Assembly: GCA_032622095.1 (NCBI GenBank)
Contig: CP136062.1
Span: 161,260,875 to 161,324,874 of the forward strand
Origin: Siphonodentalium dalli
Lineage: Eukaryota; Mollusca; Scaphopoda; Gadilida; Siphonodentaliidae
Length of the DNA stretch: 64,000 bases
Direction of reading: 5' to 3'
Shown: positions 27,001-41,700 of the stretch, in pieces
Layout of the letters: each line of letters opens with the position of its first letter
Numbering within the stretch: the stretch's first letter is position 1
The notes under the pieces: generated by a model
The model's database searches: none
Told to the model about the DNA's origin: nothing
What the model saw: the letters and a program-made list of their open reading frames with translations, nothing else
Position numbers and translations under genes: made by a program

Positions 27001-29707
27001 GGCGCAAAAAACTCAAAATCGAAAATATTTCAACCCAAAAATGGATTTCGAGTTTTTTGCGCGAAACATCATGTTTTGACCCAATTCGTGCTCCCCCACT
27101 CGAATCTGGTCAAAATTGTCAAGGAAACTCGAAAAGGAAATTCGAATGTCAGTCTGGCTTTAACGTGTGAAGTTGGTTAGGCGTTCGACATTCGTTTCAC
27201 GTTCAACTTAGAAAATTTCGACCGAAAAATCGATTTTGAGTTTTTTGCGCCAAATGTGTTCTTTTTACCCAATTCGTGCTCTATCAATCAAATCTGGTAC
27301 AACTTTCAATTTTTCGGCGGTAAAATAAAAATTTTGGAAAAAATTGAAAGTTGGACCAGATTTGATTGATAGAGCACGAATTGGGTAAAAAGAACACATT
27401 TGGCGCAATAAACTCAAAATCGATTTTCTAAGTCCAGCGATCGTCTGGAAAATGGGAAAACCGATGAAATTTCAGAAAATTCGAGCGGGGGACCACGAAT
27501 TGGACCAATAGAGCACCTCTCCCGCCAAAACCAGAAATTGGACTTTTAATGAAATTTTCTAAGTCGAATGTCAAACGAACGTCGAACGCCGAACGCCTAA
27601 CCAACTTCACACGAATGTCAAACGAATGTCGAACGCCGAACGCCTAACTAAATTCACACACCTTCACATTTGCCTAAGTTATTTGAAACGAGATACAATT
27701 GACATATCTACATGCACAATGTTTCTAGATTTCTGATCTATGCCGACAATGTCTCCTGAACCACATCAACATATTACCTGCATGGTTATAAGCACCGTAA
27801 TGTTCGAACAACATACACTGTTTTAGCGCTCCCTATAGTGCGTTACCAATATATGTGTTATTACCACGAAATTGAGCAATGACGCGGAATATACCGCCGA
27901 ATTACAGACATTATGTTCTCGTTGATATATTATACAGAGTATAGCGGCTTGCTCGTCGCCATTCTTCATGATATATATAGGTTACAATACACCAAATACA
28001 AATAAAGTAGTGTGATTTCCCCTGGGACCCCCAAGCTAGGAACCAGCATAAAAAAAATCCTGGCAGCTGAATGGTCAATGATACATGGATGAAAATTGCA
28101 CGAAAAAATGCACAAACGTGTTTCCGGACGAGAAACATCAAATATAGCAACATGGTGAACAGTTACGGCTGTCAAATTGGCGAATAATTTATGGGAGGGG
28201 TTGGTGTTTTTTTCGATGTCATTTTTTTCTCAATTGTAAGGGTAGTGTGCCGATTGGCAAACTGCAGCGATATCGAGATCGTTGACAAGTACTTTTGAGC
28301 ACATTTTCTTGTGTCTAAAAGGGCGTTGTTCAATTTTGTATACTCGTGCAGGGTCAAATCTTTCCTGCGAATACAGACCAGCGGGATTTGTTAAAACTGA
28401 GGCCTATGCAAATCATTTGGTGTATTGTAACCTATATAGCAGAGTATGTGATGGTTTAACCACCGATCTGGTGGCGATCTTTGTAAATAATAGGGTTGCA
28501 GCTGGACCAAAAGTTTCTCGTATACGAAATATAGGCATGTCTGTCATTATGAATATTGTTGTTTTAGGCGTTCGCATTTTACGACTCTCGGTGTTATCTG
28601 GCGGCCGATCTTTACGAGTACACGTTAACGGAGTATGTGCAAATAATGGCGGCCGACACGACACCGGAAATAGACCATTCGACGAAGGCCAACAAGTTAG
28701 TTTGGCAGCTGATGAAGGGAATGCTCATACTTCACCAGAATATAAAAATAGTACACGGAAACCTAAAGGTATAGATCACATGACTAGAACAGTTTCTAAC
28801 CCTGCTAAGTCGGTCAAAACGCTACATGCACACTATCAATTAATCATGCAGTTGGTAACGATCTTTTCCGTTCTTTAAGATATACAAAGGTATTGTAAAT
28901 TTATTATAAACGTCGTCTTAAAGTGATATGTAACACTCTGGTTGGGTGATCAAATAGAAATGGAGAAGAATCTTGCTCAAAGTAGTTATTTTAAAAACTA
29001 TTTTATCTAAATTGACAAGACACACCGACATTCCTATATATTAAATAAATGCAGTGTCTCTCGATTGTGAATTTTTTCCCGTTAGTTTATCGCTGATAGT
29101 TGCTTCCCGAATCGAGAAGTAAACATGTACAATTAAGCGTAGTCCAGACGATGTTTTCTATGGAGTGGTACGATCGATTTGTTTAAGATTTTCGGCGATA
29201 TTAGTTGAATGCTACATCCCCCCAGTTGACATAGCGATGGAATACTAACATGTCAATTTCACGCACCGAAAATGTCCATAATATGTCTTTAATTTCAAAA
29301 TGCAGCCTTGCAGTATCTTAGTCGATGTTGATGGGAAGTTGAAGGTTGGGAACTTTGGATTCTATGAGAGCGAAAAGGGAACACCACGCACTCTACTAAC
29401 TCAAGGTAAATAAATCTAGAACGATTGCCAAATAGTCAAGGTGGACAACTTAACAAAGCCAATGATGTTAAGAGTCCAGAAGTTTATCTGTAATTTATTT
29501 CGACCATTCGGAGGTCATATTTCAATTACGACCTGTCAGGTACATATACAAGAGTTATGTCATTTCATCGTCATTCCCGACTTCCTATACAAGTATGCAA
29601 TTTTTAATGTTCTTTACACATTTCTGAGAATAATCTGGCCATTATAACCGATATCGCACAATTACTGACATACTTGACTATATTCAACTAAAACTGGCTT
29701 CCCAGCA

Positions 29708-29746
<39 letters not shown>

Positions 29747-32700
29747 ATCGGGTTCTCTGCACAGCACTAATGTTTTAGCGGGAACCAGACCACCTGACCC
29801 GGAACAACCGGATCCGAACTAAGAATATATTCATAAGTTATTTAAAAAAAAAATTATTTCAACTCATACCATGTGGTGGAATGTAATAACAATAATAAGT
29901 CTTTTTTTGTGCCCGAAAATAATTTGAGGGACAATATAAATCATGTGAGATACCTGAAACTGGATGGTTATATATTTATATTAATTAAAGTGGTACTGTA
30001 CACTAAATCCGGCCATTTGTGGGACCATCTCGAATTATACTCAACAGTATATATGCAACAAATGAATTAATTTGAGCCATGAGTGAGTTCAAAATACACC
30101 CACATGCTCTATGAACGATGTAAACAACATGATAATTATAATGAAAATGAGTTACTGACTTAATGTTTCTGTAGGTGACGACAGGTGTTGGAAGTCATCG
30201 GAAAGCTTGTTGGGGCAAGATGCCGGAAGACCGACAGTTGCTGGCGACGTTCAGGTTAGTTTGTGTCACACTGATAATTTTATCACATTAGAATACAAGA
30301 AAACCATAGTCAGAAATGGTAACGCGTTCAAGATCATATATTATATACCCATGATTGTAATTATAGAATATAAAAAATATTGGTTTCACGAGTGACCACC
30401 TCAGAATTCCGTTAAAACAACTAATCTTTCAAATGATTACAACAACTATATATATACGGCTTATCACTGAAAGTTTCTCGTGCATCTCACCAGAAAGCCT
30501 CTACATGCAGACCAACTGACGGCCTCGGGGTAGCACTACAACTTTGAATGTGTCACAATAATTCCCATTCTATAAATAGAAACCCCAGCGCCCACTGTAT
30601 ACCAAGAAACAGCGAAACATTATACACGCGGAGCGCGAAATGAAAAAAATTCTAAATGCACACACGGTTTATGGAACCCCGTTCATAAGGGTGCATTTAC
30701 ACTGATACAGAACTGTATACAGATCTGTATGAAGTCACGTGTCGCGCATTACTGTGATCACAATATGATTACTAATAGTGAACGCGCGCTTATCAGTACT
30801 CTGGTAATTGACAATTCACTACGAGTCGTTTCAGTATAGGCCAGACATAAAAATGGATCTACCATCAGCAGACAACAGCGATATGGTATGTATTTACAGT
30901 GTATCCTTATACCACTTGATAATGGTTCGAAGAAAGAATGAAAATCGCATAGGAATACACAATAAACAACAGTATACACAAATAGAGGCTAGAGAGCACA
31001 CATATAGCTTAGATGGAGATTCCACCAATATTTAGGATTTCAGGTAATCAACTATATATATAGGTCTCCTGTTTGACACCATCTGGGCGGTGGCCATTTT
31101 GGATCTGTATGGAATGGGTATCCACCCTACAATACCCTTTATTTGACCAAATGTAGTAAAATTTCCAACTGATGACAATTCCAATGACAATGTTGACCAA
31201 ATGTAGGACAATATTGTTTTATTAAATTAACTAGCAGTTTTTGACTGGCCACGGGGAGGGATCAGGACACAATCTTCCCAAGTGTCTGAAATTTCAAACC
31301 TGACACCTGCCCCCATGATAAGGTTGGAAAATTTCCAGCTGATGGCCATTCCAGCCCAAAATTTTGATAAAAAGTAGGAGATTATGCAAATATTGGTCCG
31401 AAAACAATAACTCCCCCCCCCCCCAATAAAATGTTTAAAAATCAAACTACAAGATCATTTTCAACCTATTGTTGGTTTGGAAATTACAGCTAATGTCGTG
31501 TCAGGTATGAAATTTCCAACTGTTGAAAATTTTGACCAAAGTTTCCACGTCCCTGTCCGTGTTCAATATTCGAAATACACGGGTTGAAATGACAACGAAA
31601 ACTAAAACACATTCGCCAAGCCCGAGTAACAATTAATCAAAACAGATTTGCCCATCGCAGTGCTTCGGCGTTGACCGTGACGTATAGCGGACACGATTTT
31701 TGCTCACACGAACTAATACCGTTTTCTTTCTGTGTGCATTTCTATATCAACCCGTTTACACTAGTCTGCGTGTAGATCTATGTGCAGTTCTATAGCAATG
31801 TAAATGCACCCTAAGGCTTTTCCCCGTTATCCACAACTTGCTTATTAACCCTTTCTATACTAAATACTCATTGACGAGTAGTTCCCTTAGGAATTGTTCA
31901 GATAATAAGTTCAACAAATGACAAGGTCGTTTGTTGAACTTATTATCTGAACATTTCCCATCAATGAATATGAATTCTTCTGCACTTATATTATCATTTC
32001 TTCTGCTGATATATCCTTAACATTCCTCCAAATGAATATTAGACCGTTCCAATATAGTCTTTTATAACTGAATGAGAGAATCCATTTAGTATATAATATA
32101 TGTTATTAATTGGTTGTTTCCATATTGGCCGAGTTATGAGGCCGAGGTCTGTCGTATTGGCCTGAGGCCGCATGCCGAAGTACCGAGGCCTCATAACTCG
32201 GTCAATGTGAAAACAACCAATTAATAAGTATTTTATTAATTTGCAACAATGTAATAATTGTTTCACACGATGAATATATTAACAAAGATAAACCATTGTG
32301 TGTTTTATTAAATTAACAATTATTCCAGCAATTTTTATTCTTGTGAACTTTGTGAAGAACTTGCAGCGATTTCACAGTACTGTCAGTTTCCACTGGGAAT
32401 GATATTGATACGGATACATGTAGTTCATCCACGTACATGTATATTTACTCCCAAAAACAGCGACTGTCCGTAATTCACCCGAATCAACTGCAATCTATCA
32501 TCCGTCGACCCAATATTCTTTGCCGATCGAGCTAATTAGGCCCTACGTATGACGTCATTTACGTCACCTTGACTTATTGGCCGCGTTTTCTACTTATTGG
32601 CCGACTTTTTGTTGCTTATATGACGCGGGCAGTGTTCTACTTATTGCGGTCGATAACCTATAGCTAATTAATAATATATGTTATTAATTGGTTGTTTCCA

Positions 32701-35700
32701 TATTGGCCGAGTTATGAGGCCGAGGTCTGTCGTATTGGCCTGAGGCCGCAGGCCTCATAACTCGGTCAATGTGGAAATAACCAATTAATAAGTATTTTAT
32801 TAATTAGCAATAATTGTTTCACAGGATGAATATATTAACATAGATGTACCATTGTGTGTTTTATTAAATTAACAATTATTCCAGCAATATTTATTCTTGT
32901 GAACTTTGTGAAGAATTTGCAGCGATTTCACAGTACTGTCAGTTTCCACTGGGAATGATATTGATACGGATACATGTAGTTCATCCTCGTACATGTATAT
33001 TTACTCCCAAATACAGTGACTGTCCGTAATTCATCAGAAATTAACTGCAATCTATCTTCCGTCGACCCAATATTCTTTGCCGATAGAGCTAATTACGTAT
33101 GACGTCATTTACGTTACCTTGACTTATTGGCCGCATTTTCTACTTATTGGCCGACTTTTTGTTACTTATTGGCCGCGTTTTCTACTTATTGGCCGACTTT
33201 TTATTACTTATGACGCGGGCAACGTTCTACTTATTGCGGCTGATAACCTATAGCTAATTAATAAAGAGTTATGTAAAGGCCCACTTAATGTTTGAGTCAC
33301 CGATTATTGCTATACAGAGTCAGTATTATTGAGTACTGTAGGCATGCAATGAAATAAAAATATATATATATTCCACCAGAATACGGAACAACCGTTGCCT
33401 ATGAGTGTCCACCAGGTGATAAGCGATTCTCAGATTCACCCCAAGACTTCCCCATTTATATACCCAGAATGCATCCAAATTAAAAACTAGGAGATATAGT
33501 TATTCCCCTTCCATCGATAATAATAGACTGACATTACAGTCCAGATAAAAGTTAAGTACAGAACATACGTCCGTACACGGACAAAAACAACGTGTTCACA
33601 GTTTATTCGACCGAATAATTTGATAATACAATGTTTTAGAGATTTCTCTTTCAAATGTTATTATATAGATAATGAATTTGTTACTATAAATAGAAAAAGA
33701 ATAGTAGGCATGTAGGAATCCTACTGGGGTACTATCGTAAAATAGTATAGCAGTGTGCAGCCAATCAGAATGCGAGAAAGTCACGTGAGATATAATATTA
33801 TATAGATAATGAATGGCTTGGAGTTGACTATGCCAAAATAGTGGTCCTCGAGGACCACTATTTTGGCATAGTCAACGACAAGACATTCATTATTTATTAT
33901 ATTATATCGAACATTTGTGCCAATTCTCACACAATTTATGAGTCTGTCACATTTTTATTTACCTTGAATTTTGGAAATCGGTCTCAGATTTTACAATTTA
34001 CGGCAATATTTTGACAATGGCAGGGGAGCATAACTATGTTATTAGTTACATCTAACAGCATCTCTTCATGATTCCTACATTAATTTCTATAAATACGTCA
34101 TTAGCAAAGACATTTTGGCGAAATTTTAGAAGTAAACTTGTTAACTTCGATTAACCGGAAAAGGAAATTATAAAAAACGTCTGGCATTGCAAAATTAGGA
34201 CTGGCCGCTTTCCAACTAAACGGACAAACTAATAAATACATTGGCTTTATATCATCAGACATTTGTAAGATCATTGCAATTCATCAATAGATCTAATGAT
34301 ATACCGATATTGCAACAAATATCGCACAAGGTATAGTTTAAGATTGACCGTATCTTCAGGCGGCAGCACGATTTTGCGAAATGAGTTTGTTACTATAAAT
34401 AGAAAAGGAATAGTAGGCATGTAGGAATCATACTGGTGTACTATCGTAAAATAGTATAGCAGTGTGCAGCCAATCAGAATGCGAGAAAGTCACGTGAGAT
34501 ATAATATATAATAATATATATTATGTTGCATAAAAGTTGACCTGAGCATTCGAACATTAAAGGGGTACTGTATAATTCGGCCATTTATGGACCATATCCG
34601 TTTATACTCGACACAATATATGCAACAAATGAATGAATTTGAGCCATGGATCAGTGCAAAATAGACTCGTGTGCTCTATGCACAATGCAAACAACATGGT
34701 AATAATAATGAAAATGAGTTTATTACATGCACGGTTACAGTGGAAATCTAAATTCTTCTCCTCGGCGATGGCTTAATACTTTCTTTACTGGACCTTCCCA
34801 AAATGTTGGGAAAACCCTGTGCCAATATATTCTCTTATATAAAAAAAATGCGAGTCTCCCATAGGGACCCTCGCATATATATGAGAATGCATTGGCCTAA
34901 TAACATTTCAATTGACTTTGTATAACAGTGCATTCTTTATATAGGCGAGGCTCAATATGGCGCACATATAAGAGAATGTACAGTATATTTAATGCTGCAT
35001 CAGCTTGCTCCGGCCATGAAAGGGTTATATAAGGATTAACTGTCATGTGGACTGTTTTTATGGAGATGTAACCGTGAGGTAAGTGGACATAACTTATGAC
35101 CACTTACCTCACGGTTACATCTCCATAAAAATAGTCCACATGACAGTTAATCCTTATATTTATATACATTTAGCGAAAAAGCCACTTTTGTAAATGTATT
35201 TAAATCGAAAAGTGTATCGTGCCAAAAACAGCCCAAAATACCCAATAGCATGCTCCCTTGGCAAAAGTTAATAGGAACAATTTCTCTTCATATTGAAACC
35301 CGATGATGTATTAAGTCAATCCTGCGCGAGTCCAAATGCGCCCAAAACATTACGCGTTCGTCTTTCCAAACCCAATGACGTATCGATGTTGTTATGAGCT
35401 TGGTATTATGAGCCGTTGCGCATTCACCGAGAAATAACTGCAACTAGCCACGTGGGCGCCGACCAATCAGAATGCTGGATTTAGTGATGACAACACTTAG
35501 TATGTAAATATATATATATATGTCCGATCATAATTGAAACCCCTTGGATTTTTAACTGCAGGTTACTGGTATGATCATGCACTATATTCTTACCGGCGGA
35601 CAGCACCCGTTTGGAGAAACAGCCTTTGAAATTGAGATGAATATCTGTCACGGTTGGATGAAGCTCGCGGATACGCAAGACGAAGCTGCTGATCTGATTA

Positions 35701-38700
35701 GCTGGATGTTAGGATTGCGACCAGAGTTTAGACCAACCATCGCAGACACAATGAAGTTAGTATTTGTGTCTTATCTGTCGGATGTTAACAATGATCTGAT
35801 TGGTCATACACTTATACTTTGTCCGGAGTGTAGACCAACCATTGCAGAGGCAATGACGTATTTGTTGGGTGATCGATCGGATGTTGAGTGTGATCGGATT
35901 GGTTGGGTCGGATGTTAACTTTGACCTGATTGGTTTTGTCAGATGTGAACTATGATCTGACTGATCGTATATTAGGATCGCGTCCGAAGTTTAGACCGAT
36001 GATTGTAGCGACAATGAAACTAGTATTTTAGGACTGATCCGTCTGATGTTTACTATGATCTGATTGGTATGGTCTAATGTTTACTATGATCTGATTGGTA
36101 TGGTCTGATGTTTACTATGATCTGACTGGTATCGCATTCCGCCAACAAATCGAGTGCGATAATTCGTCAAAATCCAGACACTCGAATGCGGTTCTATTTG
36201 TATTACACATCTCCGCTCGGTATCATAGTAAGTTGACTCACAATCGTACATCTCTGGTACAGAAAATATGAATTTAATTGAGTTATAACGGCAGGGACAG
36301 GGAGCCTGTCTATCCGCGAGTGACCTTGACCCATCTTTAATGATGCGTTTGAAATTAAATTATGTGCCTCGACAAACATATTCTTGAAATGAAACTACTT
36401 GAATGAATCATCTCATCGATTGATCGCTTATTGTTTCTTTATTGTCGTGATTGAAAAAGTAAAAATAGTAACGGCGAGAACCAGTCTAACAACACTGAAT
36501 GAAATAGTTCCGTCGACAGATTGCACTAGTGCGATTCTGAGAATTATCACACGCCTGGAAACTCGTGCGATCATGCGAATTACGTTGATAGATATGTAAT
36601 AATAATATATCTCAAGAATATAAAGGTGGAGCCCAAACGTATTATAGCAATGTTGATACATTGAAGAGACCTACTTGTTGCATGTGTAGAAGGACAGACT
36701 ACATACGCGCCTTCCATTCAATTTATAATGAATTAACTGTTTCTTTACTAAATGGATTATAACATCCATTTATGGAGGTACACATTGGAAGGTCAATTAA
36801 GCTTTCTGATATTGTGTTCATGAAACTCAGGATGGCGACATACCGACGCTAAAGAACATACTAGTGCAGAAAGATTTCTATTCTTTTGTGGGAAATGTTC
36901 AGGTAATAAGTTCAGCAAATGATCTACGTTGAACATATTAACTGAACTTTTCATAAGGGAACTTCTCATCAATGAGTATTTAGTAAAGAAATGTTCCATG
37001 GTTAAGTATTTGAAGTGAGAAAGACCCATAGAAACTCGTGAATATAATTCCGCAACAAGTCTATAAAGTTGTTACAATCTTATTAATATTATCACTAAAT
37101 ATATGGTAATGCGGGAACTTCTATCGTGTCCTTGTATGATCTCTTATTAGCTAACGGTTCTTTTGTCTCAATGTGATTTCAGACACCCATATTTCTGGGC
37201 TGACGAGAAGAAATTTCGGTTCATGCTAATCAGTGGATCTGATGTTCTTCGTGATATGAAGGCTGGGTAAGATTTCTGAATATTCTCAACGCTGTTGCAT
37301 GTATATGATTTGTGAAATTTCATTTCTTCTTGGACAGGGAATCTGCAGAAAATGATAATATCCGCGCCCCGATGATTAAATTGCATAAATGTTTCTGTTT
37401 TTACTAGGGACTAGCTGAAAATCTGAAACAGGCTCTCTATGGGAGCCATTATTCGGCGACGGAGGGGCGTGCGATCCCTGCAGAAAGGGGTCTGCGCCCC
37501 ATCCATTTTACGCACATTTTTATCGGTTAAACATTTTGAGTTTAATAAAAAAAATGCTTTTTAATTATTTAAAAAAAATTTGTTTATTGAGAAAAGAGAA
37601 TAACAAAGGAAGAAGAGACAAAATCAATACACGCCATCATTCTCTCAATCCAGGACATGGGAGAGCGTAACTTAAAAGAAAGATGAAGCCGCAATACTAG
37701 ATATTACCTTGACATATTATTGGCCGAAAATGGGCTTTCTGTATACAACAACAATGGTCATAAAGAACAATAAATTAATATTCTAAACTTTAAATTTCTC
37801 TTATTAGACAGCTAGAATGGTCGATAGTGTGTAATATTTAGTTTGCAAAATTAGACTTCCAAACAATATGTGTGGCTTTAATTAATTTACATTCTGAATT
37901 TACCATAAATAATATAATTAGTAAATTTTAACCATATTGAAACTGTATATTAAATATTGTAAATATTGGTTCGACAGCAATCGGGAAAATACACAACACT
38001 AGATTCGTTTGCGTTTCGGACTGTGACTGAAAATTGTTGTGATATGGTCAAGAAAACCACTGTATCAATTGACGTTCCAGAAGTATATCTAGTATTTCTT
38101 ATTTTATAGAAACTGAACAGAGAAGAAAAAGTAACTAAAAAGCAATTTTCATTTGAGAACATATATACTATATACACTTCCAGAAGATAAGATCTAAGCA
38201 GAATGAGGTACATGTAGTGTGAGTTTGATGATGCTTCTCCGCTGTGCGGGATCGCGTCACTAAATTCACCCTCTGAGCACCTTATTCTGCAAATGTCAGA
38301 CACGATATTTCCAGACTTAATGTTTGTTTATTTGTTCACAGCGGAGCCTCGTCATCGCCTCGAGTCGGACCATCCATGATAGAACTACTCAACAACCAAG
38401 GATGTCCGGAGTTCGTGGCCAATTGGGTAAATATCAACGTGTGTCATGGTCTTTGTTTCCATCTATAACACGCATCACGTTGCTTGTTTTTCAACTACTG
38501 TCAACTGATAACAAAAAATAATATGACCATACGCTGAAAAAACATCAATGTATCTTCTACTTTGTTCACAATTATGTGTTTCCTTCGATCGATTCAAGAA
38601 ATAGTACTTAGATATATATATTATCAGATACATGTATGTACTATGTAGTCTTATGATAGGGCATAACAACCAAGCCTTGAAATAGCGTGTCTGTCATTTG

Positions 38701-41700
38701 CAGAATGAGGTTCCCAGAGGGTGAATTTGGTGATGCTAGGCCGCTATGCGGGGTAGCATCACTAAATTCACCCTCTGGGAACCTCATTCTGCAAATGACA
38801 GGCTCACTATTTCAAGGCTTGCATCAGCCAGTTGTTTTACAGTATTCATTGGATTGATGGCTTATGATTAAATAATTAACCCGATGAGAGATGTAATAAC
38901 AAGCCCCTTTTCAGGTCGACAGAGTAGATGACGTCCTGTTGCGAGAAATGCGGCAATTCAGGACATACAAAAGTACAGTGTCTGAGGTTTTATTATTTAT
39001 ATACAACTGCTGCCTTCACTTTGAGAAAATGTGAGTGACTAAACCATTTAGTAACATAAAATGTGAGTGACTAAACCATTTAGTAACATAAAATGTGAGT
39101 GACTAAACCATTTAGTAACATACTGATGAGTGACTAAACCATTTAGTAACATACTGAAGAGTGACTAAACCATTTATTAATATAAAATGTGAGTGACTAA
39201 ACCATTTAGTAACATACTGATGAGTGACTAAACCATTTAGTAACATAAAATGTGTGTGACTAAACCATTTAGTATCATAAAATATGAGTGACTAAACCAT
39301 TTAGTAACATAAAATGTGAGTGACTAAACCATTTAGTAACATAAAATGTGAGTGACTAAACCATTAGTAACATAAAATGTGAGTGACAACCATTTAGTAA
39401 CATAAAATGTGAGTGACTAAACCATTTAGTATCATAAAATGTGTGTGACTAAACCATTTAGTAACATAAAATGTGAGTGACAACCATTTAGTAACATAAA
39501 ATGTGAGTGACTAAACCATTTCGTAACATAAAATGTGAGTGACTAAACCATTTAGTAACATAAAATGTGAGTGACTAAACCATTTAGTAACATAAAATGT
39601 GAGTGACTAAACCATTTAGTAACATAACATGTGAGTGACTAAACCATTTAGTAACATACTGATGAGTGACTAAACCATTTAGTAACATAAAATGTGAGTG
39701 ACTAAACCATTTAGTAACATAAAATGTGAGTGACTAAACCATTTAGTAACATACTGATGAGTGACTAAACCATTTAGTAACATAAAATGTGAGTAACTAA
39801 ACCATTTAGTAACATAAAATGTGAGTGACTAAACCATTTAGTAACATACTGATGAGTGACTAAACCATTTAGTAACATAAAATGTGAGTGACTAAACCAT
39901 TTAGTAACATAAAATGTGAGTGACTAAACCATTTAGTAACATAAAATGTGAGTGACTAAACCATTTAGTAACATACTGATGAGTGAATAAACCATTTAGT
40001 AACATAAAATGTGTGTGACTAAACCATTTAATATCATAAAATGTGAGTGACTAAACCATTTAGTAACATAAAATGTGAGTGACTAAACCATTTAGTAACA
40101 TACTGATGAGTGACTAAACAATTTAGTAACATAAAATGTGAGTAACTAAACCATTTAGTAACATAAAATGTGAGTGACTAAACCATTTAGTAACATAAAA
40201 TGTGAGTGACTAAACCATTTAGTAACATAAAATGTGAGTAACTAAACCATTTAGTAACATAAAATGTGAGTGACTAAACCATTTAGTAACATACTGATGA
40301 GTGACTAAACTATTTAGTAACATCAAATGTGAGTGACTAAACCATTTAGTAACATACTTTATCATATGACTAAACCATTTAGTAACATACTGATGAGTGA
40401 ATAAACCAGGTAGTAACATACTGATGAGTGACTAAACTATTTAGTAACATCAAATGTGAGTGACTAAACCATTTAGTAACATAAAATGTAAGTAACTAAA
40501 CCATTTAGTAACATAAAATGTGAGTAACTAAACCATTTAGTAACATAAAATGTGAGTGACAAAACCATTTAGTAACATACTGATGAGTGACTAAACCATT
40601 TAGTAACATACTGATTAGTGAATAAACCATTTAGTAACATAAAATTTGAGTGACTAAACCATTTAGTAACATACTGATGATTGAATGAACCATTTAGTAA
40701 CATTCTGATGAGTGACTAAACCATTTAGTAACATACTGATGAGTGACTAAACCATTTAGTAACATAAAATGTGAGTGACTAAACCATTTAGTAACATAAA
40801 ATGTGAGTGACTAAACTATTTAGTAACATCAAATGTGAGTGACTAAACCATTTAGTAACATACTTTATCATATGACTAAACCATTTAGTAACATACTGAT
40901 GAGTGACTAAACCATTTAGTAACATACTGATGAGTGAATAAACCATTTAGTAACATAAAATGTGAGTGACTAAACCATTTAGTAACATACTGATGAGTGA
41001 CTAAACCATTTAGTAACATACTGATGATCGAATAAACCATTTAGTAACATAAAATGTGAGTGACAAAACCATTTAGTAACATACTTTATCATATGACTAA
41101 ACCATTTAGTAACATACTGATGAGTGAATAAACCATTTAGTAACATACTGATGAGTGACTATACCATTTAGTAACATACTGATGAGTGACTAAACAATTT
41201 AGTAACATAAAATGTGAGTGACTAAACCATTTAGTAACATAAAATGTGAGTAACTAAACCATTTAGTAACATAAAATGTGAGTGACTAAACCATTTAGTA
41301 ACATACTGATGAGTGACTAAACTATTTAGTAACATCAAATGTGAGTGACTAAACCATTTAGTAACATACTTTATCATATGACTAAACCATTTAGTAACAT
41401 ACTGATGAGTGACTAAACCATTTAGTAACATACTGATGAGTGAATAAACCATTTAGTAACATAAAATGTGAGTGACTAAACCATTTAGTAACATACTGAT
41501 GAGTGACTAAACCATTTAGTAACATACTGATGATCGAATAAACCATTTAGTAACATAAAATGTGAGTGACTAAACCATTTAGTAACATACTTTATCATAT
41601 GACTCAATCATTATTTACGTTGTTTACTATGTCATAAATCAATTTCATATGAATTACTAGTTCATATCACCTTCCGATAATTTGATTGGTTTGTTGACAA

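Noticed and set aside
28282-28878. 198-codon open frame on the plus strand
   Set aside because: It overlaps kinase exon 10 in another frame and reads through a mobile-element end. The kinase frame inside it has splice sites and family motifs; this one has none.
39026-41608. Regular short repeats that could be mistaken for a CRISPR array
   Set aside because: There are no unique spacers: units are head-to-tail 31/32 bp copies starting at a splice donor in an animal intron.
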